This document shows positions 54,564-64,000 of a stretch of DNA of 64,000 nt, piece after piece; position 1 is the stretch's first letter; each line of letters starts with the position of its first letter. This DNA is from Neopestalotiopsis rosae (taxonomy: Eukaryota > Ascomycota > Sordariomycetes > Amphisphaeriales > Sporocadaceae). A program made the position numbers and the translations under genes. The DNA is taken from NCBI GenBank assembly GCA_023078685.1, contig JALGAS010000003.1, positions 2,790,001 through 2,854,000 on the forward strand, written 5' to 3'. Under the pieces are notes generated by a model. The model was not told where the DNA came from and did no database searches. It worked only from the letters and a program-made list of their open reading frames with translations.

Positions 54564-57065
54564 TCAAGACAAGATCGTACTCTTCTTCCGTCCGAGACTA
54601 AAGCTGAATCGCTCTTTGGTCTTCTGCGGAGTAGATGGAGTATTGGGGGCACCGTTAGCCCCTTTGCTATGCTCTGCATTATGCACATCACTGGTGGGGG
54701 TCTCAGGAACCGGTGGAATATCCACACTGCTGTCTCGCCGTGCCTTGTCCTTGCCCAGGAAGGCAAAGCTTCTCCTTGACATTGACTTGCTGCCTCTGTG
54801 GTGGCGGCTCAAGCCAGGGCCGTCTTGGGCTGTGCCAGATGCAGCTCGATCTCTGGTCTTCAGATCCGCCTCGGCAGCCATCTTCTTGCTCTCATCAAGA
54901 GCTTTTCGCAATTCGTCTGCCTCATTCTTTCGAGCTTCTCGAAGTTGTGATTCTCGCTCTTTGCGTTGCTTCTCTTTGGCCTTGATCTCCTCCTTCTCTG
55001 CTACCTTTCGTGCCTTTTCGGCTGCCTTGGCCTCTTTCTTTTCAGCCTTCTTCTCCTCCTTGGACTTCGCATCTGACTTGGTGTCAGATCGTGGAATTGT
55101 TGTGTCAAAGTGAGTAATTGGAACTTCCTGCTGTGGACTGGAGGGTATTTCGGGCGCGGTCAAGGCATGATCCAGGTTAACCAGAGGAGCATGTTCCTCT
55201 ATTGGTGATGTTGGTTGAGTCGTTTGTCTGGTGAGTTCCAAGCCGCCGTTGCCATTAGCCTTTCCAGCCTCATCTGAAGCAATGTCGGCCTTTTCACTCG
55301 CAATTCGCACCTCCTCCAATCCCTCTGCTTCTTGTTCCGCACGAACCTTCTCAAAAGTAGTCTCACGATAGAACAGGACATAGGCGCATGCCATGCCAGG
55401 CTTGTCGCCAAAGAAATTGCGCACATAGTGCTTGTCCACTGGCTCAACCATCTCGTCGTCAAACAGCAGCCAACCCCGATCCTCAGTCTTGATGACTGAT
55501 ACGTAGTGGCCATGATACGCATTCCCACCAATGTGAATGATGACTGCATACAACTCGTAAATTCTGTCGGGGTCTTCTGCGTCGTCTGTTGTGTTGAACA
55601 TGCGAAGATGGTAGGGGTATACTATACGGTGGAACAGCTTCTGCAAGCGACTATAGTCTTCGGTGTATTTGAAGCGCTTCAGGTGTAGTGCAAGAACTTT
55701 AGGCAGCTGCTTGATCTTCATGCGCTTTTCGGCTTCTTGCAATCCGCCGCAGTGGTCGCAGTGAAACTTGTTCCTTTCGCAAAGCATTTCCTCGGCCGAG
55801 AACTTTTGCAGACAAGATGTCACAGAGGAGTGTTCCTCCAAATCGATTGACAGATCCAGGAAAGTCTCGTCCCGCTGCGAGGTAGTTTCACATGTCAAAC
55901 ACTTGGTCTCTGATACCAGTACGCCCTCGAATATGTCGTGAACCCAGCCGGTGCCTGGCGAGTTTATCCCATTCGACGTGTGTGTGACTGTAGCTCCCAA
56001 AGCAGATTCGACCGATTTGACAAGACCATCTTCTGAGAGACTGGCTTCGCGTTCCAGCATTTTCCGCGCATTTGCCTCCACATTAGCAATAACGTCGTTC
56101 AGAATCAATCCGTAAAATTCGTGAGCATCCTGGTGCATGGAATTGCGGAACATTTCATTGTCGCGTTTGAAGATATCGAGAAACCGCTGAGGGCTAAGGA
56201 CGCCCGTCCTGCTGTTAGTGTCGACAAGAGCCATGAATATGTCGCGCAAGCCGGTAAATGAGCATTCGTCCATGCCATATGCTCCTGGGTTTTCTTGCGC
56301 CAATTCTAGTATTGGCCCTTTGAGCATTGCCTGCTTCTTCTTGTATTCTGGCGTATCTGGCTTGTCTTCTGGTCTGACTCCTTGTGTAGGGGGAACCTGT
56401 CCCGAGTTGATCGCTTTCCTTCTCGCCAGTGCTTCGGCTGTTGTGACAGGTTTGGCGTTGCCATTAGATGCTGCCGCATCGCCATTCTCCGCAAGTGTTC
56501 TTACAACAACATTGACTTTCGGCTTGTAGTTCTCGGAAGGCGTGTCGGCGGGTGACAATGGCGGATACTTGAGGACATGTTCTCGGAATGGCACTGTGTA
56601 GTAGAGGGCTTGGACAATTGAGTTGCAGTAACTGTAATCGCTGCTGTTAATATTCCATTGTGCGCGCCAGACTTGCGGGGCGCATACCATGTGTTACCAA
56701 ACTACATTGCAGACGTCAGTCAGCGACAGAACAAATCATCAGTCACGGGCGCAACTGATTGTGCAGACAACTCACATTCTCTAGACCAAAATACTTGTCG
56801 CTTCCGTCGCTGCGTACGGGGCCAGCATTCTGTAGCATCTTTTCCAAGGGAGTCAATTCTGGAGGTGGCTCCTCTTTCTTCTTCTGGACATCTTTGCTGC
56901 CGTTGGCCGAGCCGCCCTGTCTCGCGGTTAGCCGAATACGCCTTGGGGGGAATTGCTTTCTGTTTGACCAGAAAACGACGACAAGCTGCGCAGTGTTTGC
57001 GACGGCGAGTACAAGGACAAAACACTTACACCGGCTCCTGGCTTCCACTTGTTCAAGAAACTCAT
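54564..57065 (-). CDS. creB: CreB-type ubiquitin C-terminal hydrolase (USP12/46 family), 752 aa
   Basis: Four exons: 57065-57030, 56916-56776, a 14-nt microexon 56701-56688, and 56631-54564. The introns are 113, 74 and 56 nt. The spliced start is [12 protein letters not shown], then [20 protein letters not shown] and [25 protein letters not shown]. The catalytic Cys is residue 64. The UCH His box includes [22 protein letters not shown] with H439 and an acidic residue near 455. A zinc ribbon is formed by CLTC (308-311) and CDHC (355-358). The C-terminus carries a long Lys/Glu coiled coil (about 610-690) and a basic, Ser-rich tail. CreB in Aspergillus removes ubiquitin in a complex with the WD40 protein CreC and acts in carbon catabolite repression. 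The order of domains and the coiled coil match that protein. Confidence 0.95.
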
Positions 57066-60000
57066 CGTTGCGACTGGAGTTGTTGTAGTGGTTGTCGTTC
57101 ACGGTGGCGGAGATTAGGGCAGTCAGTTAGAACGGAGCAGTCGAAAGACGCCTGCAGCCGACTGGACGCTGCAATGAGCAAGGGAAGGAGGAAGACTGCT
57201 TGGCATGCGACCGTCGATGACGTTGAAGTGAATGAAGCATGGAGATTGAAGTAAGTGAATGGCAGAAATGTATGTGATCAGATCAATTAGCGACCTTGGG
57301 GCTCCTCGGAGGAGAATGAATACAATTAAACGTAGGAATTCTTTGCAGTTGCGGGATCAAAGTCGAGTGAGTGTCAAGTAGGTAATCCTGCGGCGCGGGT
57401 TTAGTTCTAGGTAGCTTCTAAGTCCCTCGTGGATGTTCCGGGACTCGGGCAATTGGTCCAAAGCCGCGGCGGCGGCGACGACACTGGAACCTGACAAGCT
57501 GAGATGGGATGGGGGAGTGTGTGGAGAAAGGAACTAGTCGTAGCAGCTAGGAACAGTTTTGGGGCAGCTGGGGGGTAAAACTTGGGGCCAGCCTGCCGCT
57601 AGGTACAGGCCTCGCCTATGCTAGCAGGTATCTAGGCAATGTACCCAGCCCAGTAGAATGGAATGGTCGAAAGACTGAACCCTGGAGGTTGAGAAATTAC
57701 ACGAATTGGCAGCCCGTAAGGTAAAGGCATGCAGGTCGTGTGGTGACGCTGTGATGGACGGACTAAAGACTCCAGCGGACGGTAGAAAAAGAGTCGCGAG
57801 GCACGAGTGGGTTGCGAGCTAGGACTTGCTGAGAAATGACTCGGCCTGTGGTTTGTAATAGAAACCATCAAGCTAACACTGGAGGCTCAATCGGTCGGCA
57901 ACTATGGTGAATTCAGTCCGAGAAAGCCTTGGGAACAACCAGGTCGTCAATTGAAGGGACAAGGCGCTTATTGAAAGCAAAACGACCGGCCCGCTTGCCT
58001 GGGACGCCTTGCACTCTGTCAACTAACCTGCCGTCGTGTGCTTCACTTGACAACCTGCGACCTCAAACTGTAACTACCTATGTCATCTTGGCCATGGAAA
58101 TTTCGGTTGGATTGAATGTAACCGGGTAGATAGATAAAGGCTCCAGATGTATGTGGATCAGGGCAGCACAAGGTCAAAGATGGAGTGGGATGTGCTACCA
58201 AGATACAGCCTCTGTGCGTTACATGCCATCAATGTCAATGTAGCAATATACCTACTATGGACCTCAATGTACTCGGCTGTTTTTGTTCTATTGGATGCCC
58301 TGTACAGAGTAGATGCTAAATGCCATCATCCACGAAATGATTTACCATTCGACTGCTTGCAAAGGATACACCAAAACTGAGTTATGATCTCGGATCATGT
58401 CAATGATAGGTCGACCCATCGGAACGGCTTGCGCACGTCTCACCTGATACATCATCGCACTTTTTAGGGTGTCAACAGCATGGAGTGACCGGGCAGGTGC
58501 AGTAACTAGGTTCACTAAGAATACTTATTTACATATATCGCATGTGTGTAGGTTTTCATGTAACTTGACAGACAGTATCCATTGGACCCTTGATGAAAGG
58601 ACTGTATTGAATGTTGAGCTGACAGCTCGCTTAGCCGGGCGCATGTCTGTATGCGGTGACACTGGCAAGCTCGTTCTGGTATCCTTGACGAGCTCGATCC
58701 CGTCACGAATGAATTTGAGAGCAGAGTATCTACTAGAGCCACAACCAAATAGAACCATGCAAAATTGATTGAAGGGGACAAAGAACAAAAAGCAATATTA
58801 CTATATTGCGAAAGTATTAAACACTCTCGGCAATTTGAGAATCGAGAACGCTCAAATAGCGGAACAGTCAAGGAAGTTCTTTCATTACGTATCATGATTT
58901 TGACCCCAGGATGCGCATGGCCTTTTTGGCTTGATACCCCGCGAGCGACAAATGCACTCCATATTGTTGGTGGATTGAACCAAGGATCGTCGTGAAATTG
59001 ATTGACAAATTACCTACCGTAGCCGCCTGACCAAGAACGAAACATGGACGGGCTGCCAAATGCTCATTACTCATGAAGCTAGGACAATGTTTCCAGTACA
59101 TGCCAGATGAACGGCAGAAAAGAGACACCTGATCTGTGGCTTGCTGCCTGTGCGTAATATTTGCTCGCGAGGACCTGAACCACCAGTTCCTCGATTGTAC
59201 TAGGTGACAGAGGTTACAGAGCGTCGAGACAGGTAGTATGGACTTAGTGGGGTCACAGGTGCACGAGATCCAGCGCCACGGATGCGATCAATGCAGGGCA
59301 TAAGAGGGGTACCAGACAGGTACAGTTCGCTGACCTAGAACCTAGCTGCCAGCTGCTAGGACCTCCCAGCCTGGAGGTAGCTGGAATTGCCTGCCCAGAT
59401 CGAGGTGTCGCATTTCAATATTTGTTGTTAGCCAAACCAGGTATGGTTGCTTGGAGGTACCTACATACCTGGTGATCATTGATGGAGGTTCCTGCACTTC
59501 TTCCCCTACCATCTCACTGCATAGCGATCACCTTAACCAAGATGAGCAGACACAAGACTCTTGTCCCTTCATGGTGATACAGATGTGACACTCAACGAGG
59601 TCTGTCGTCATAACAACGTGGCAAGTGGAACAGATATCGGGTCATTGGCCAAAGCAAGTGAGATAAAAAGACGCGAAGCCCCTGGAGTTTGTGGGGTAGA
59701 GAAAGTGTAGGGTAATCATCCAAACGATGGTGACCAGGGCACTCAGGTGCTGTTGGTGACTGAGATCCAACAAGCTCTGCGGGCGAGACAATCTCCTTAC
59801 ACAATGTCGCTACGCGCTGCAGTTTTTATGATACTATACTACATCAAAGGATTCGATTCCTAGCCACCGTGACCAGCAACCCTCACGTGTTGCTACACTT
59901 CTGGCGAACTCTCCTCCAATGGTGCGATCAAGCCCCCTCGGAACTCCAAGCCAAAAATCCCTCGATGGACGCTCTTGGCGGGCATGCTTATACATGCCCT

Positions 60001-60864
60001 CCCGTCTGTGTTCCTCTCGCGTCGAACCATCCCTCATCGAGATTGATCAGAGTAAGACCGCCCACCCACACCCTTCCGATGGTCTCTCCGTCTGCCCTCC
60101 ACGCAACCACGAGCTAGAATCCTGTCGGAATGCAAGACCGGGGAAGGCCATTCAGGATCAAGCCCAACCAGAATCATTGATAGCCCATCGAGAGCCACCG
60201 ATGATCATCGCCCAGGCATAAGCGCAACCGAGAAACGGCCGGTCCGCCCACACGCCGCAATCGTGCGTGGCTTTCGCGCGAGTGGTTGTGTTTTGCGTCT
60301 GGGGAAAGACGCTGATCATTCTTGTTAGTGAGCCCGGTCTTCCTCACACCCCCCAACGGGAGCCCCATCACCAATCGTAAAACTCGAATGAACCAGACGG
60401 GACTGCATTAGAATGAGGGGAAATCTACCAATCCCGTAGAGTCCCGACAGCATGGTAACCAGTGTCTAACGGTTTCTCGAGCCAATGATGTTATTGCTTT
60501 GCGTGAGTGCTCCGGGGGGTCACGATGGTCGCTGTTCGACGCATGACGCGGCCCACACTCAATGATCATGGCAGCGACCAATCAGTGTGCGTTCCGAACC
60601 ATGGACAAGTACCATCTCTGCTCTTATTCATCTGGAAAGACTATAATGTTTTTAGGGATGACAAAGGTAAGATGGAAAGTGATATTAATGATTGTTTGAT
60701 AGATATCACTCTCGATACTTTATGCACTTGAACGCATCCCGCCTCATCGCATGTTTGAAAAAAAAAAAATTGGCATAGGAAAATCAAATATGGTATCATA
60801 CTTCCATCCGACTAAGCGCCGGTCATGAGTAAAAGCTTGGCTGTGTCTGTGTCTGTCTCTGTTT
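57066..60864. other. Long intergenic region upstream of creB
   Basis: About 3.8 kb with no supported gene. The part next to 57066 is the creB promoter and leader. Short frames elsewhere lack recognisable features. CTAGGTAG-like motifs (near 57411 and 57600) and a 12-base A run (60758-60769) are present. Confidence 0.5.
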
Positions 60865-61719
60865 TCACGTTTGATTGCTTCGTACAGAGTCAATCCATAT
60901 CCTCGTGCACCAAACAGCTACAAGAACATCAAGCATCTCTTGCTTTAATGTGCCCGTCACTTCCAGTTTGTGCTCGGTCCCCGAAGCAATCTCCAGGGCG
61001 ACCTGACTTCCGTTCTCATCCAGCCAGGTGTGAAACTCTTCCTTCTTCCGCCACTCGACCGTGAAGATGCTCTGCGCCTCCTCCCCCTTTGCCGTCCTAA
61101 TCACCGCCTGGCCCGCGCTCTCGCCGCCCACGGGTCTGACGCGAACGACCTGCGCGCTCGACCGGGACGACAGGAAGCCCGTCTTGAGCCTCAGGCCCAC
61201 GTCGCCCACCGTCTGCCGCGACCGGCTCCGGCACCAGTACTCGACGGGCTGCTCGTAATGCTGGCCGTCGCTGCTCCTGCGCCGGCGGTGCGTCTCGATG
61301 AACACGTCGGCCCTCCCATACAGCGGCAACTGGTGCGGCCGCTCGAGGGTGTACAGGTGACGCTTCCGCTCCCTCACCACGGGGCCCGTCTGGGCGGACT
61401 GCGGCCCTCCGCGGCGCACCTCGTGGTCCAGCCGCGAAAAGGTGATGCTCCGCGTGGCGTCGGTGCATACGGCCACGCCGCGGTTCAGCTCGTAGAGCGG
61501 CTGCGGGTTGTAGCCGTTCGCGGGCGACGACACGGGCACGACGTGGTGGCCCGAGAGCATCAGCGTGATGGGCGTGACTGGTGACGATGACGGGCCAGAC
61601 GCCGCTTCGCCCACTGCATCATCGTAGCTTGGTGGTAGTTCCCCAGGCTGCGCTGGTTCCTCTTCGCGAGCCACTTCTGATTCAATTGTGCGTGATTCCT
61701 TTTGCGGCTGAACAGTCAT
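60865..61719 (-). CDS. PPxY-motif protein, possibly tubby-like/LURP-type fold, 284 aa
   Basis: A single exon with ATG at 61719. The N-terminus is acidic and disordered and holds a PPSYDDAV motif; PPxY (residues 29-32) is the classical ligand of WW domains such as those in Rsp5/NEDD4 ubiquitin ligases. From about residue 50 the protein is beta-rich and strongly basic. It has ITFSRLDHEVRRGGPQSA, PLYGRADVFIETHRRRRSS and GLRLKTGFLSSRSSAQ. It ends in a helix, TLKQEMLDVLVAVWCTRIWI. A series of strands closed by a hydrophobic C-terminal helix is reminiscent of tubby-like/LURP-one/scramblase barrels; this fold call is a weak inference. Codon use is strongly GC-biased in the centre. I do not recognise a named orthologue. 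Confidence 0.72.
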   Translation of the reverse strand: MTVQPQKESRTIESEVAREEEPAQPGELPPSYDDAVGEAASGPSSSPVTPITLMLSGHHVVPVSSPANGYNPQPLYELNRGVAVCTDATRSITFSRLDHEVRRGGPQSAQTGPVVRERKRHLYTLERPHQLPLYGRADVFIETHRRRRSSDGQHYEQPVEYWCRSRSRQTVGDVGLRLKTGFLSSRSSAQVVRVRPVGGESAGQAVIRTAKGEEAQSIFTVEWRKKEEFHTWLDENGSQVALEIASGTEHKLEVTGTLKQEMLDVLVAVWCTRIWIDSVRSNQT

Positions 61720-62682
61720 GTTTTCTTGTATTATATTAAAATCCTTTGGACAGTAGGCGTAAATGAAGCTATTTGATGTAGATGCTCAATAGATGGGCAT
61801 GTGAGATATATATGAACCTTTTGAATTGCCCAGCAATTGTATCGTGGACGGGTAAGATTGTGCCGAGTACACAGATATGTGGCTAAGCATGCGAAGCTTA
61901 TGGCCAAGCAAACCGGACACCTCTAAGCCCGTTGAGACAAGGTTGACAGCACGGGAAAAGACCCCAAAGGACGGGAGTGTGCTTTGAGTGGGTGTACTGT
62001 ATTGATGCTTCAAGAAGGGAAGATTCCCTCTCAGTGGTGCTGCGAAAGCTAATTTGTTACCCCCACTAAGTCATGGTCGCACCTTTCATCACCACGCTGC
62101 AGTCTGCCTACCTGGACCCGCTGTCGAAGGATCTATATAGTGGCTCAACTAAGGCGATCTACACAGAAATGCCTCGTAACTTGTGTCTTTCGCCCGATAT
62201 GGATGGACCATGATCTTGTGAAGCCTTGCTCCACTTCATTTCAAGTTTTGAAATTGGACCCTGTGGCTGAATGGGCTCAAATATATTGGTGAAACTTATT
62301 ATCTTTTGCTTCCTTTTTCTTCTCCGCGCGAAATCCACGAAAGATTTCCTGGGAACATCTCACGATCTTGTTCTTTCATACGAAAGGAGAAAGAAAGAGA
62401 AAACAAAAAGGAAGAGAACATAGAGACGTTGGCGACCTTCAAGTGGTGTGGAAGGTGATCCATACATGACTGAGACGATTACAACTAGGCAAGCCTCTTG
62501 GATGATTTTGACATTAAAACTACTACCGCTCATAAAGACACCTGAAATCACTGTTCCTATGGCAATAAAAACTGACCAAGTTTGCCATCACTTTGTAGGC
62601 AACACAGACGTCCATCATCTTGTATGAGCCGGTGGGCCTTCCTACAGATAAACCTTATTCTTTCCATGGTGCTCCACTGCCT
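61720..62682. other. Intergenic region
   Basis: Upstream region of the PPxY gene and 3' region of the wall-protein gene. AT-rich, no supported gene. Confidence 0.5.
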
Positions 62683-64000
62683 TTAAGCAACACCTAGGAA
62701 TGTAGGTCCGCCAATGGCCCAAGTCATGTTGGTCATTGTACAGAAGCCGTCGTTCGGTACGGTTCCCTGGGGATACACATGGTTGGGTAGACTCGGGTAA
62801 GGAGCACCAGTTCCTTGGCTATTTCCCTCCGTGCCTGTACTATCAGTGGTCATGGGCGGCATGCTAATCGTTGGTGCCTGTGTGATCAATGTTCCATCCC
62901 GGCATTGTAATGCTGCGTTGTGTGTTAGTCATCTATTCGCATCAGTTGCGTGGCAAGAGGGCTCACCTGAGTATACCAAGAGCACAACTGGCGTGCACTG
63001 GAAGGGCACCGCAGTTTGGTTGACGAATACAGCGTATACCTGACCATTCTGATCTTGGCAAAAGAATGCACTGCCGCCAAAGAAGGCCTCATTCGTCCAG
63101 GTGAGATACGTATCGGCCACGATAGAGAAGAGAAACGAAATGGATCCTTCTTGATCGGCCCGTAAAGGCATGTACGCAGTATTCGGGTTCGTGGCAATGG
63201 GCTGTCCTCCCGAGGTGAACTCGCCGTTCTTCAGGACAAAAGGTGTTGCATCAGTACACGAGAGCGGGTTGACAGGGCCTGCACCACCAACAAATCCCGC
63301 TGCGTCTGTCTGCCGTCTGAATACCGCTCGCTCTTGAAGGGCATTGCCGTTCATGCCATTGTCATTAGGAGCTGGCATAACCGCAAGAATGACTGGATCC
63401 GGCCTGTCAGTGACCGTTGGCGCAGAGGACGAGCTTGATCCAGTTGCTCCAGCTGTGACGCTCTCCATGTCTGTGGGTGACGGGGTCGCAGAACCGGCGT
63501 CACCAGGTCTCGTGCCGGTGTTGGAATCGTTGTCGGTAGTTGGTACGGATCCAGTCCCGGTCGAAGTGCCAGAAGCTATTCCGGTGTTGGTCATATTACC
63601 TCCAGATGTTCCAGAGCCTCCTGCTGTCGAACTACCGGAGCCCTGTTCAGTGTTGGTTACACCGCCACTGGACGCTCCAGAACCTCTTGTTGATGTACCA
63701 GAGTCGGACGCATCGGCAGATACAGACGAGGAAAGACTTGTGCTTGAATCAGAAAGCGAGCTTGATTCGGATCCTCCCGTGTTGACTGCAGTATATGCCG
63801 AGGATACTCTTGTGTCTGAACCGGTCACGGTGCCAGTACTAGTATCGGAGGAAAGAGCAGTATCACTGAAGCTCACAGAACCAGTGCCACTTTGAATATC
63901 AGAGGAAGTCGTTGTGTTGCTAAAGCTTCCTGTGCCAGTAGTAGTATTGGCAGCCGTTGAGATAGCTGCACTCCCTGAGCTCTCAGTACCGCTGCTGGGA
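62683..64000 (-). CDS. Ser/Thr-rich secreted protein with C-terminal DUF7908-like domain (5' partial)
   Basis: Exons 64000 (open at the window edge)-62967 and 62912-62683, with a 54-nt intron (GTGAGC donor, CGCAG acceptor) joining LLVYS|ALQCRDGTL. The visible N-terminal part is a mucin-like Ser/Thr/Gly low-complexity region with repeated SGT, GTG and TNT units. A globular Cys-containing domain follows. It starts NPLSCTDATPFVLKNGEFTS, includes ISFLFSIVADTYLTWTNEAFF and GSAFFCQDQNGQVYAVFVNQ, then FQCTPVVLLVYS. That order is what I recall for the fungal DUF7908 domain of secreted or wall proteins. The C-terminus carries no obvious GPI signal. The signal peptide lies beyond the window. It is probably O-glycosylated and cell-wall associated, but this is inference. 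Confidence 0.78.

Overview
The window is eukaryotic nuclear DNA from a filamentous ascomycete, most likely a Sordariomycete and plausibly of the order Hypocreales. The evidence is short introns (mostly 50-160 nt) with GTAAGT/GTGAGT donors, ACTAAC/ACTGAC-like branch sites and YAG acceptors. Fungus-specific families also point this way: two Zn2Cys6 regulators, a Clr5-domain protein, an HsbA-type surface protein, a CreB deubiquitinase and a DUF7908-like wall protein. Pyrimidine-rich leaders sit before the strongly expressed genes, and short CCTAGGTA-type palindromes recur in the intergenic DNA. I assign the order only with moderate confidence. There is no operon structure, CRISPR array, insertion sequence or recognisable transposon. 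Exon boundaries below were placed by hand from splice signals and reading-frame continuity.

Layout. 0-6 kb: an NAD-dependent epimerase/dehydratase-like protein, a small lipocalin-like protein and a CBS-domain protein. 6-10 kb: a Clr5-domain putative regulator, then 2 kb of non-coding or decayed DNA. 10-16 kb: the mitochondrial phosphate carrier, a SNF5/INI1 chromatin-remodelling subunit with a C-terminal GATA-like finger, and an HsbA-type secreted protein. 16-28 kb: a looser, accessory-looking block with an FAD monooxygenase, a Hal2/Met22-type 3'(2'),5'-bisphosphate nucleotidase, an unrecognised 350-residue protein, a DUF2855 protein and a secreted tannase/feruloyl esterase. 28-38 kb: two divergently oriented Zn2Cys6 transcription factors separated by about 4.5 kb without a convincing gene. 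38.2 kb: tRNA-Glu(CUC) with a 7-nt intron. 41-48 kb: two large conserved-looking proteins of unknown function. 50.9-53.8 kb: ALG12 and YOS1, head to head. 54.6-57.1 kb: the CreB deubiquitinase. 60.9-61.7 kb: a PPxY-containing, possibly tubby-like protein. 62.7-64 kb: a Ser/Thr-rich DUF7908-like protein running off the window end.

How the genes fit together. Most are independent housekeeping functions: phosphate import into mitochondria, PAP/sulfur metabolism and salt tolerance, N-glycan assembly, ER-Golgi transport, chromatin remodelling and carbon-catabolite control. The only suggestive functional neighbourhood is 18.5-27.5 kb, where an aromatic-type FAD hydroxylase and a tannase/feruloyl esterase lie within 10 kb. 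ALG12 and YOS1 share a 661-bp divergent promoter and both serve the early secretory pathway.

The most striking sequence-level structure is how introns cut through catalytic or metal-binding motifs. A 14-nt microexon in creB ends inside the catalytic Cys codon. A 20-nt microexon lies inside a Zn2Cys6 cluster. A 53-nt intron separates the two CxxC halves of the SNF5 GATA finger. I found no clear novel multi-gene system; the best candidates for undescribed biology are the uncharacterised proteins at 22.1, 41.1 and 43.9 kb.
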